From Bugulina stolonifera (Eukaryota; Bryozoa; Gymnolaemata; Cheilostomatida; Bugulidae): a stretch of DNA of 64,000 nucleotides. How positions within the stretch are numbered: the first letter of the stretch is position 1; every line of letters starts with the position of its first letter. The stretch spans positions 20,400,298 through 20,464,297 of the forward strand of contig OW285189.1 of NCBI GenBank assembly GCA_935421135.1. Direction: 5' to 3'. A program made the translations under genes and the position numbers. Under the pieces are notes generated by a model. The model saw only the letters and a program-made list of their open reading frames with translations. It made no database searches and had not been told where the DNA came from. Below, in pieces: positions 1 through 10,588 of the stretch.

Positions 1-456
1 GTTGAAGGAACACTTAGTGGTTGTGCTTTATGAAATATAAACCAATAATTTAGAAAAGATTAAATTTGAACAGCAAGTTTTGATCACCCAAGAAGATGAC
101 TTGTAAGCTTACTATAGTTTAGCCACTCCCACGTTTTTTTGGGCAAGCAATGTCACATATTCACTATGAATAAAATATTTCTGATAATTACGCATATGGA
201 GGTTTGAATTTAGACAAATTGTAAATCATTTTGGAGGATAAATTCTGATCTAGCCTGCTGGCACAGTGAAACCCCTAGCAATAGTACAATGTAACTTGAT
301 ACTGTTAACTTTTATTGGAGATCTTACCTGTGCGACTTACTTGGTGGCTAATTAACAAATTTTGCAAAAGTTGATTGTTTATCCTAGTTGCTGCCAAGGA
401 GCCCCTAGTTAGCTCGAATAGGGAAGGATTCTTGAAATAAACACTTTACTGATGAA
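1..456. other. Upstream flank of nuclear receptor gene 1
   Basis: This is AT-rich non-coding sequence. I see no ORF or clear promoter motif. The last bases before the ATG (TGATGAAATGG) are also present before the ATG of the second receptor gene near 14760, so the immediate leader is conserved between the paralogs. Transcription signals cannot be assigned. Confidence 0.5.
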
Positions 457-3400
457 ATGGCCAGTAACAACGCTATCGACTTATCTATGAATAGTCCTTC
501 ACCTTGTGCTAAGTTGCAAGGGGAAGGAATCATGGAAGATGAACCTGTAGAACCTGTTAAACCGAAGAAAAAACTTTCTGTGTTGCCTACCTTCCTACCT
601 CCATGTCGGGTTTGTAATGCAAAAGCATCTGGCTATCATTATGGTATGTTCTATTGTTCACAACCACCTAAGGCTATCATCAACATGGTCATCTACAGCA
701 ATACCTATACTTTGATCTGAGTAGATGGTCATGCTATTTTATTGGAAGTTGAAGTTTGCTTTTAATGAACGTGTTTGAATCTGTTTTCGAGAAATATTCA
801 GTGTTTACAATTTATTATTGGCTGTCGCCATGAATACTAACAACCCTCGTTATTGGGTACATGTAATTGTGTAACACCAAGTTATACAACAGAGGCTACA
901 TTAAAAATAACTGACTAATCAGATGGGATTAAATTGAAGCAATGCTTGACACTACATTCCAGAAATCTGCTGAATGAGATTTCTCTAGTGACCCTTTGTA
1001 TTCATAGGTTTAACTTTTTACCATTTTTACTTTCTGGTCGTGTGCATGCATGGCCTTTAGTACCCATGATAAAGTATATTTGCCCAGGAATCACTCACCA
1101 CCAGTATATTGGCTTCAGGTGTGAATGTAGCATGCATTACTAACTTCTCATTTATGCTAGTATCTTTATGATACTCCTGTTAAAAATGCTGGCATGTATG
1201 CATGTCAATTTGCTAAATCATCCTTGGCTCTTCTTGCCTTGCAATTTACATATGCGTGCATATATTAGAGTACATGTAGATGAAGCCGATTTGTCTATGA
1301 ACATGCAGTAATAACTATAATAGTAATATCTATAATATGGTTTATTTACAATTTATTTAGTGCTGCTACAATATGATACACTTGCTTATGTAGGTGCTAA
1401 TACTTGTGAAGCATGTAAGGCATTTTTCCGTCGATCCTTGGTGCAAAAAGAGGCTGTCAAACCATGCCAACATGATGGAAAGTGTGCAGATAACCCAAAA
1501 GGAAAAATTACATGTTCTGCTTGCAGACACAAGAAATGTCTGTCTATTGGAATGACAAGAGAAGGTGAGTAGCTGATAGCTGCATCTCTAGTTAAGTAAA
1601 CTTTAGTAAACTGTACAACAAGTTAACAGATGCATTTGTGCATGGTACGGTGTAAGGTGATCTAGACACTGGTTCGGTTTCTATTATAGACTTGTTACGT
1701 GTATATAAATATGGTGCAGAGAAATTGTGTGCTAGTGTTGACATTTCTGTGCTCACCAAAAGGCACAGTGATATTGGAAGGGATTATATACCCACCAATT
1801 AGCCTAGGTATCCTGCCTACTATTGTTAAGTAGGGTTTAGTTCAGTTCACAGCTACACTGAACTAAACTCTACTCATTGGTTGCTTTAGATTAGTAGGCC
1901 AGATGTCCAGGTAAATCCATTAATGGGATCTCTCTGCTTTCTGTAGTTGAATTTGGGAGTATTTTGAGGAAATGGATATTGTCTTCACCCCTGCTGTTTT
2001 TGCTCTGAGTGACCTGTACATGTGGACTCAGGTTCTGTTGTTTACTTTTCCAGGTTGTAAGAAAGGCCGTTACACGTATGTGAAGAGAACACAAGATACC
2101 AGGGAGGTGAAGCGTATTCAAGCAAATGATAGTTTTAGTAAACATTTTGATCTTCACCAGTGTGCAGAGACCTTAGCCATGCTTACTTGGCAATTCCAAC
2201 AGAGCTTTCCTCAACTTCTACCATTCTATACCAGTAAGGATGAAATAGATTCCAGGGTTCAAGAATTGATCACCAACCCACTTAATCGTCAGGAAGCTAA
2301 GTTACTATACTCTCCAGGAAATGAACCCTCCCCGATGCTTTTCCAGTGGTATGAAGCTGTAAATAAGCATATAATGGTTATGAGGACGGCTGAAGGAGCT
2401 GAAGATGTCTCAGCAGCGTTTGACGTCATTCGTAACCTAATGTTCTCTGGTTGGACATCCACCGTAGAACAAATACTGTATGGAATGACTTCATTTGCCA
2501 AATCAATACCAGGCTACTCTGATTTAATCATGGATGATAGAATAGTACTGTTGAAACGTGGGAGAGTGGAGGTCATCAAAACACTAAAGTAATAATGTTG
2601 CTCCACACACTTGTACAAATCAACGTTTTAAAATCTGTAGTGTTAGTGTATGAAATCATAGATTGTGCTACAATATTGTAACATACTTTACATGGGTGGT
2701 TAAACGGACTATGAAGCTGCATCATTTATCAGTTAGTTAGTTTCGGATAGTAGTAAATGTAGTGCTTTTATATACATATATAAATTGTATTACAGGCATC
2801 CCGGAGTAAGTGTAGATCTGGACTGTGTAATGATGGTCAATGGTAGTGAAGACTTGATACTCGTTCCATTTGCTCTTCTAGGGGAAGTTATTGGGGATGA
2901 TTTCATAGATAGCCAGAAAGCGTAAGTTTTAGAGAGTACCCTATAATTTTATCTTGTTTTAGCCATATGGGCCACATTTTAGCCCCCTCACAACAACTTT
3001 GATTATTTGCGAATTTCTTGCGAAACAAATGATAGTTTGTGACCAACATGGTTTTTCATGCATGGTAGCTCCTTCTAGAATAAAAAATCTCATTTAATTG
3101 TTGGTGATTCATCATAATTACTAAGAATATAGACTAAGCTCACACAATGATATGCAACATAACATGTTACACAAGTTGACCATTGATTGCAATTGTGAAG
3201 TTGTCCTCTCTTTTTCTTTATGGCTATGAGAGTATAACTCCTCAAATGTAATATAATATTATTTTAATTTAAGTCTTTTTTGTGGTTTCTGTTCTTGGTC
3301 TCCGTTATTAGGTGCATATTTGACTCTGTAAGCTTGGGAAGGGTGGAAATTCCTAAGAATAATTTCTTGTTGCTTCATTGGGATATGAAGTCATAACTGC

Positions 3401-4586
3401 TCATGTTTGCTATATCTATCCCACACTAACCGTATGTGAATATAGTGAATTTTAGAAAAATTTGAAGAAAATAAGGAGCGTACAGTATTGAGCATTTTGT
3501 TGCTGGAAAAGTAAACTAGTATTACAAGCAGTTCACCTTGTCTTCAAGGTTATTATACAAACCCACACCATTATTATGTTTTCTTGTTCTTGTCTACTGC
3601 TAACCAAATGTAAATTGACTGCTATTTGCAGAATCACATCCAGGATACAAAAGTATTCACTAACTATTGAAGACACGGCAGTGCTGCTAGCCTTTCTTAT
3701 ATGCATGCCTGACAGAGTTGGACTTCAGAGGTCGGACCAAGTTGAGAAGATACAAGACTTCCTGCTACCTGTAATGCTCTAACCACTCAGCTGCTTGTAG
3801 CCATAGCATTGGCCGCTAACCACAGTGTGGTTTTCTATGCTGTACGACACCAGGGAAACTTGAATGAGCTATGGAGTTCAAAAGTTCAACTACCTGAAGT
3901 TTGAACCCCATTTCTCATTTGTAATGTGCCTGGTATAGCATAGAAACCCCCTACCCTTGGTTGGCAAGTAGCCATGTGGCTAGACTTGTTCACATCAATT
4001 GTCTGTCCTATATAACTAATCAACGTGTGCATTAGGTGTCAGTGAGCATAGGAATGAAATTATTTTATTTAATGAAATATTATACAGATAGAATTACACT
4101 AAAGCTTTATTGGGCGAATATGGGATGGATTTACCTCTCTCCTGCTGTCTACATGATTTTGGAGAAATTGATTAGCTAATCAGGTTTTGGTAACCTTAAA
4201 TCAAACTTTTGTTTTACTTCCACTTTAGTTTTAGAGACCAAATTTGCAAGTTGACAAATTGCACAGCTCCCGGTTGTTGCATTGTTTAGCAAGGGGTGTT
4301 GTGTAGCTTGCAAAGGGGTCTATATTGATTAGCAGTACATTTGTCATACAAGTATATTTTGGTACTGATAAGCTGGTGTTTATTTCTGAACATGTTCCAA
4401 TTTCAGGTGCTAGAGTACACACTAAAAAAGAATCACGCAGACACACCAAATATTATGCCAGAGATTTTACTGTTTCTTCCACTGCTTAGAGAACACAGTG
4501 GAATTAATATGAGGGTACTATATGCACTACGCCATAAAGTGAGAAGAGAAACAACACCACTCATTTTTGAAATTATCCAAGATTAG
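457..4586 (+). CDS. Nuclear receptor, copy 1 (six exons)
   Basis: A ligand-type nuclear receptor, predicted to be a DNA-binding transcription factor. I reconstruct exons 457-643, 1394-1564, 2054-2588, 2796-2921, 3632-3770 and 4407-4586, all with GT-AG junctions. They total 1338 nt, or 445 aa plus stop. Exons 1 and 2 encode the two Cys4 zinc fingers (CRVC...CEAC and CQHDGKC...CSAC...C) with P-box CEACKA. Exon 3 starts the ligand-binding domain and holds the family signature (FAKSIPGYSDL, then LLKRGR). The last exon ends in an AF-2-like helix, LIFEII. The N-terminal A/B region is only about 50 residues and the hinge is short. A CEACKA P-box is typical of estrogen-related-type receptors, but overall subfamily cannot be set by eye. 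An inverted paralog lies at 10589-14753. Exon boundaries are my inference from splice sites, frame and paralog match. Confidence 0.93.
1830..1873. repeat. Near-perfect hairpin in receptor 1 intron 2
   Basis: Arms of 17 nt (GTAGGGTTTAGTTCAGT at 1830-1846 and its complement at 1857-1873) pair with one mismatch around a 10-nt loop. It lies in the intron between the second zinc-finger exon and the ligand-domain exon. I see no equivalent in the intron of receptor copy 2. Confidence 0.75.
3197..3245. repeat. Short GTTGTC-type hairpin element, copy a
   Basis: The left arm GAAGTTGTCCTCTC and the right arm (reverse complement GGAGTTATACTCTC) flank a loop of about 17 nt. It belongs to a dispersed hairpin family with eight further copies in this window. 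It lies in the intron between receptor 1 exons 4 and 5. Confidence 0.6.
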
Positions 4587-5467
4587 AAGCAGGATGTTTT
4601 TGTTTCCATGATCCCAAACTACCACTTCCAAATGTTCATATACATTAAGCTTTATGGTGATATCTCAACTGCTCATTTTTACCACTGCATTTTATTCATA
4701 GTCCTATTTCAATTATTCTAGTGGATAGAGATATTTGTATATTTTTGATTATAGAATTTTTTGTTTATATCATTATAAGATGTATATGTAGGAAGGTCTA
4801 CTACAGGTATACAAAAATAGTTTTCTATGCATTTACACTGGGGATGTCTATAATATTTTGTTAAAACTTGTTTGGTAAACTTTTGATTATGATAAAATAC
4901 AAAGTTGCAGAGTTTCCCTTTCTGGCTTAAAGATCTGGTTCCAGCAGAGTTGCACTGAGTAGTAGTTTGAAGTACAAATTACATGTATAAGTAGGAGTAG
5001 CAGAGTGGTGTTCGTTCCTCACCTCTATGCTATTTGAGGCAGTGTGACTGAAGTTATCTGACCTCTTAGTGGGTAGAGTAATTTAAGAGTAGTCTACCCA
5101 TGTCTCCAAAGGTCGCAGAACTCTCAGATCCTTGGAGGGCCAAATCTGAAAAATCCTAGAGGGACCAAATAAATATTTGGAGTTATCGTCTTTAATAATT
5201 CTGTGAAGGTAGGCGCGACCGCAAAATGTGGAGCGCCGCATTGGAACTACAACAACGAATCACAACTATTGAAAGAAAGTTTTGACCAATGCGATGAGTC
5301 GGACGAGCTCTCAAAGATAATCTTTGGTGCTTAAAATCCAAATCGGCTCAGGTACGAGCCCATGATTTTGTTACCCAAGGGCTAGGTGTGAAGGTGAACC
5401 AGAGAACGATATTTGTTCGAATTTAAAAATTTGGTTAAGTTTGGAGAAATAATCGCATATATACAAC
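4587..5467. other. Spacer between receptor 1 and SNRPG
   Basis: AT-rich 3' flank of receptor 1 and upstream region of SNRPG. No ORF is supported. At about 5069-5100 there is a short hairpin with perfect 8-nt arms (TGGGTAGA / TCTACCCA). No clear poly(A) signal or promoter element can be called. Confidence 0.5.
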
Positions 5468-7106
5468 ATGAGTAGGGCACATCCACCAGAGTTAAAAAAG
5501 TAAGAAAATTCTCATATAATCAATCCGATCAGGTGAAGGAGTCTATCCACTTTTGTAATATTTTATCATATACAAATACTGTTTTAGGGAGCCATTTTTG
5601 CATTAACTTTTTTTACGCAATTTGTCCATTTATAGCTAGCTAGATTCTTGCTGTATTTGAGAAAGTCCCTTGTATTTATAACGATTTGTTATGTTGATAT
5701 TTGAATCTGGTTATTTGAAAAATATTCGTGACCACGTCTATCAGTAGGCTTAAAGGTTGTCTTCTTCAAAAGTTTCAGTTCACAGTTGACTTCTTATTAG
5801 TTATTAGCTGCATCCTTTAATAAATTTGAATCTAATCCACTAAAAAATCTAGATAGTAGATAACAAAATGAGCAGTTTGAAAAAAGCAAAGTCAAGTGGA
5901 GTTGGACATGTTCGTGTTGTTCTTAGACAATTCCAAAAATGTTTATCTATACTCGTTGATTTAGAAGTAATAAAATTAACCTTGTGTATGTAACATTAAT
6001 TTTTTATTCTAATCTATGATATTAATTAAATTTAATAACATGTAATTGCATATGTTATTAGCTTTCTTTGGCTTGCAATATTTATTGGGCTATTGGACTA
6101 TTTTCTTGGTTAAAACAATGACAGCAACTATAGTCTGGTGATCATGATTTCTGTTAGGTGCAATAATGGAGAAATTTGGATAGCCTTGGTTCCTTTGTGG
6201 TTGAGATATGGGTGGTTACCCAATAAAATATTGAAAATACAACTTATCAATCCTGTTTCATTTTTTGGCGAATAACAAAGGCTATCTCAAATTTTTCAGC
6301 TGTCACACTAACCCTACCAGTAATACCACAGCTGACAAGCCATTATATGTACACCTTTGTGAAATATGCTATTAATATTGATGGTAACCCTGACTGTTAT
6401 TACTTTGTAGATACATGGATAAAAAGCTTAACTGTAAGTGATCACCAATAGTTTACAACTTAGCAGATGAGATGTCCGGTCTCCTCAATATTAGCCTACC
6501 ACCATTAGTATGGGAATTTAGACTTTGAAATGCAATGGATTGATCATTTACCTCTAATGTCCTTTTGATGTGCATGTGTCTGGTATCAACCAATGGTCCA
6601 AATAACAACAAGATTTGCTATTATAGTACCTTTGTTGGTTACTTCATACGTCTTATTCTTTTTCTTCTATATCCTCTCCTTGTAGTGAAACTGAATGGTG
6701 GGCGTTCTGTAATTGGTGTGCTAAGGGGATTTGATCCATTCATGAATTTGGTAATAGATGAATCAATTGAAGAAACAAAAACGGGAGAGAGACATAGTAT
6801 TGGCATGGTGGTATGTATCTATTAGTACAGTGTAGCTTCCACTAGTGAAAGTAAACTATCATACTTGTATCTAGAACATATTATGTTCGAAGGAAAATGT
6901 TGAAATATGGTTGCATATTTGAATGCTGCTTTAGGCTGCAGCGGTTTGATCTGGCTACTATCCTATCTGCTAACCTACATTGTAATTGTAACCCTTACTC
7001 CAGTAGTGTAATTTTGTAAATTTGATTCTTTCAATTGTGCATTGTCTATTTCCAGGTGGTGAGAGGTAACAGCATAGTATTGATGGAGGCTTTGGACCGA
7101 ATATGA
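5468..7106 (+). CDS. SNRPG: Small nuclear ribonucleoprotein G (Sm protein G)
   Basis: SmG is one of the seven Sm proteins forming the ring on U1, U2, U4 and U5 snRNAs in the spliceosome. Exons are 5468-5499, 6411-6433, 6686-6810 and 7056-7106, total 231 nt giving 76 aa, the usual length of this protein in animals. Sm1 is visible as [20 protein letters not shown] plus NLVIDE, and Sm2 as [16 protein letters not shown]. The start [11 protein letters not shown] matches the conserved N terminus of the family. The second exon is only 23 nt. An AATAAA lies at 7243-7248, 137 nt after the stop. It is on the same strand as RPS11 downstream, with both genes nested between the two receptor paralogs. Identification is very secure. 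Confidence 0.96.
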
Positions 7107-8477
7107 GTTCCAGTCTTGTTAATGTATATTGTATATTATGCCTAAATATTCTGTAAATAGCATACCGCATATTACTTGTCAAAACAAAACACTCCAACTA
7201 CGGTACCTTTTTTATTATATTAATTTCATTTAGCTAGGTATAAATAAATAATGTGACACCACAAAATCTTTGTCAAGTTGGACCAGGATGTAAAGAAAAC
7301 CATCTTCAACAGAATATCTTAGAAAAGTTGCTCTTATTTCATACTGGAAGGCTGGGCAATTCTGTGCTTTTTCATCTCAATTTCAAAGTCGTAGTACGTG
7401 AAATTGTTGTGACCATAGTACTCCGGTACATTGTACTCATTCCCTGCAGCTTTGTTTGCTTCACCTACAAAACAACAGTGAAATTTCGAGCAAACCAGAG
7501 ATGTAGCCATACAGTGAACTAGACTATGATTCAGATAATCATAATGCAGGCTTGGATACCTGTTGGTTTTGGAGTATTAGGTGAGCTACTACCAGCTGCT
7601 GGAGAATTGGGACTTTTCTGACTCAAAAGCCTAATAAAAGTAGGCCTACAGCATCTTTGAGCCTGCAAAAATAGAAGGCTTTGCAATATAATATAAACTT
7701 AAAATAGATTATTAGCATCCATTAAATAGCACGCTAGTCAATTCCAGATCTGTACTGTGAATTGATCAAAGTGAAAGTAGATTCACTTACAGCACAAAGT
7801 AAAAATGTGAAGTAGCCTAAGTCTGCAAGTACAGCATGTCACCATACTAGTAAGTAGTACCAGCGATAATCAGACAATCACAACGGCTACAAAAATGTGT
7901 GATATGTAATGTCAATGTGCAGTAAATATAATAATGTCAGCTGTATCAAACTCGCTAGTCACGACAGCTTAGCTAAAGGGTTTAACTAAATTGATGTCTG
8001 GCCAGAAATCTGATCAATAATATTATTCCCCTCTGTTAAAGTCTACTTATAACTAATTAACTATAAGGAATAATAATATAAATGTTAATATACAATAATA
8101 CACATACTATAGATGCATGCCACAACCATAAGAATATAAGAATATGTAGATAGAAAGTCATCAATCTAGTCAAATTAGGCCTGGTAGTTCACCTAAAGCT
8201 AAATGATAAAAATATTATAATACATCCTACTATCTTATCTATAACCATTTAAAACATAGAATTATTTTATATCATATATGCAATTTGATACAGGAAAACA
8301 GAAAATTTTTTGCCATGCCATTTGTACAGTTATTATTCAGCAACAATCCTGAAGACATTTCCTTGAACATGTTCGACTCATTTTTATATTTTTCGACTAA
8401 TTTTTACAAATTTTGGTTGGTCACCCTGCATATATTAATATTATATGAATACAACAATTAGTTCATACGATCTGATT

Positions 8478-8605
8478 ACCTCAGAATTACCTCAGATGAG
8501 GTAAAACTTCTCCAGCAATTTTATTTAAATCTATAGGGAAGCCTCTAGTTGTTTAACTATTTTTGATTAGGGTTTTCATTTGTTACAGCACATCGCTGTT
8601 TAGGT
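8478..8605 (-). repeat. Dispersed repeat, copy 1 (relative at 40815-40937)
   Basis: Reverse-complemented, this segment aligns over about 120 bp with 40815-40937. Shared blocks include AAACAG(C/T)GAT(G/A)TGCTGTAA, CTAGAGGCT, ATAGATTTAAAT and the palindrome-containing end CCTCATCTGAGGTAA. It is probably part of an unclassified transposable element. Confidence 0.6.
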
Positions 8606-8920
8606 TTGATGCCCAGCACAATCGATTGGGACGGAACTTGACTGCTATGAGTCCATTATTATCGCTATTCATTATTCAACTGGTGAGCTTGAAATAAATA
8701 CAAAAATGCATTGAGTTCGTCCTAGCATACAATAAGTATAATAGGTCAAAGATTTCGATAACAAAACCGTTACTAACCTTCGCAAAAAGTTGTATCTGCA
8801 TGGGCGCTGCCATCTTTGCTTTTGCAAAGTACTTAGCTATTGGCTAGCTTTATGTAATGCGCGACCCTATTAGCTAGAAATATTTGGCTATCTGATTTCT
8901 TGTCCGAACACCCTAGTACA

Positions 8921-8941
8921 TCCTTCTTTTACACATCCGCC
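8921..8941 (+). promoter_or_regulatory. Possible 5' TOP-like pyrimidine leader of RPS11
   Basis: A pyrimidine tract, TCCTTCTTTT, sits about 12-20 bases before the RPS11 ATG. Ribosomal protein mRNAs in animals usually start with a C followed by pyrimidines, which couples translation to mTOR signalling. The transcription start is not visible in sequence, so this is a suggestion only. Confidence 0.35.
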
Positions 8942-10249
8942 ATGGCAGAACAAGTAAGGGAAAAATTTTAATTCTCCAATTTTACGGCATATAGCTATCT
9001 ATAAATTTGTATTCGTTACTAGATTACCTAGCGCATTGCATTTTTCTCCATATTTAGAATATTAGTTTCATTATCACCAATCCCATGAGATAATACATAA
9101 TTCTCAAATTAAAATGCAGCAGGGAAGTTTTCAAGTCATAGTGATCGCAAATTAGAATTGTTTTACATCGGGATATATCCATAGTTATTAGTTAGTGACG
9201 GGATAGGCCGAAATATTACATACATGTAATGTCGTTAGGCCTGCTACCATGATAACTTTTGCTCAAATCATTGCTTGCCAAAACTTGAACTTGCTACTAG
9301 GCTCTAGTCTAGAACCTAGTAGTTACTTAAGTGTTTAGATGATCTTGTATCTGCCTTGCTTATTCATTGTTGGTGTGCATACTTTTAGGTGGAGCGCGCT
9401 TTTCAAAAGCAAGGCAATGTCAACCTCAACAAGAAATCCTTGTTGATGTCAAAAAACAAGGCCAATCCAAGATGGTACAAAAATATTGGCTTGGGCTTCA
9501 AAACTCCGCGTGAGGTAAGTCCTGCAACATTAACATAAAATTGCCTATTGACCTACATGTGACTGTTAGCTAACAATGGCGGCATAAAATGCAAGGTTCG
9601 TTTACTTTCGATATGTTTTTTGTTTATAGGCAATTCTGGGCACCTATATTGACAAAAAGTGTCCCTTCACAGGCCCAGTGAACATCCGAGGTAGGATTTT
9701 GACTGGTGTTGTCAAAAAGATGAAGATGCAAAGAACTATTGTCATCAGGCGTGATTACCTACACTTTGTCAAAAAATACAGACGATTTGAAAAGAGGCAC
9801 AAAAATTTATCTGTGCACATTAGCCCATGTTTCCGGTAAGTCAGTTTGTTAGACCTCTGCTGCCAATAATGTGGTGCAAGCAAATAGTATACTGCGTGGG
9901 TGCAAAAATACTTTTTGTTGTGCCTTGGTCACTGCCCAAGCAATTTAGATTTCCCTTCACCATTTGATGTGGTGAGGGGATATCCCCTTGTGCTGTTTCA
10001 ATATTTGTCATTCTCAGTTTAGTAGATAAAAAGAATGTTATCTGTGAACAAATTAATTGAGCTAATAGAAGAGTTTGTCCTCATAGATGTATGCAAACTA
10101 ATGGTTTTGTGTTCTTTGATTTTAGTGACGTTTCTGTTGGTGATGTCGTGACTGTTGGTGAATGCAGACCTCTTAGCAAGACTGTGAGGTTTAATGTCAT
10201 TAAAGTTGCCAAGTCCTCCCGTACAAAGAAATCGTTCAAGAAATTCTGA
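8942..10249 (+). CDS. RPS11: 40S ribosomal protein S11 (uS17)
   Basis: A structural protein of the small ribosomal subunit, the uS17 family. Exons are 8942-8953, 9389-9514, 9630-9835 and 10126-10249, total 468 nt giving 155 aa, close to the usual animal length of about 158. Diagnostic stretches are [62 protein letters not shown] and [20 protein letters not shown]. The first coding exon holds only four codons (MAEQ), a common layout in ribosomal protein genes. AATAAA is at 10272-10277, only 23 nt after the stop. The gene converges with receptor copy 2, leaving 339 bp between the stop codons. I looked in its introns for box C/D snoRNAs and found none I could support. Confidence 0.96.
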
Positions 10250-10588
10250 TTTCCCTGTATATGCTATAGCAAATAAAGATCAGCTATATGTATGTACAGG
10301 CATTGTTTTATTACATTTCTCCATCACCAAATTAACAGTGTTTAAAATTATTAGTGCAGAGGGTGTCCCCAAAAATGAATATGCATAATATAAAAAATAC
10401 TTTGTATATAATATCTACTAGATGATCACAAGATGAGTGGAGAATCATTAAAATGTATAATCGTAAATAATAGAAAATAGATGGTGGCAAAATGACTCTA
10501 GGATTAGAAATTCCAATAATATAAGGTTGAGCATTGCACAGCATTACCATAATGCTGAGAATTTATTCAGTCTACAATCACAAGCTCT
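10250..10588. other. Convergent 3' spacer RPS11 / receptor 2
   Basis: The RPS11 poly(A) signal AATAAA is at 10272-10277. The rest is AT-rich and must also serve as the 3' UTR and terminator of receptor copy 2 on the other strand. No coding potential is seen. Confidence 0.6.

Larger units (their letters stand above)
7107..8941. other. SNRPG-RPS11 intergenic region
   Basis: The SNRPG 3' region with AATAAA at 7243-7248, then about 1.6 kb of AT-rich sequence with no supported ORF. Positions 8478-8605 hold a dispersed repeat whose inverted relative lies at 40815-40937. The last 40 bases are the probable RPS11 promoter and leader. Confidence 0.55.

Noticed and set aside
3771..3800. tRNA A-box-like string (GTGGTTAGAGCATTAC on the minus strand) at the receptor 1 exon 5 donor
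   Set aside because: The remaining tRNA body would fall in the receptor exon and no B box is at the right distance. Likely chance.
7253..7522. Plus-strand 89-codon frame after SNRPG
   Set aside because: No ATG at its start, no splice support and no recognisable domain; it follows the poly(A) signal of SNRPG.
9836..10125. Search for a box C/D snoRNA in the RPS11 intron
   Set aside because: TTTGATGTGG and nearby strings do not make a C box with a matching D box and terminal stem, so no call.
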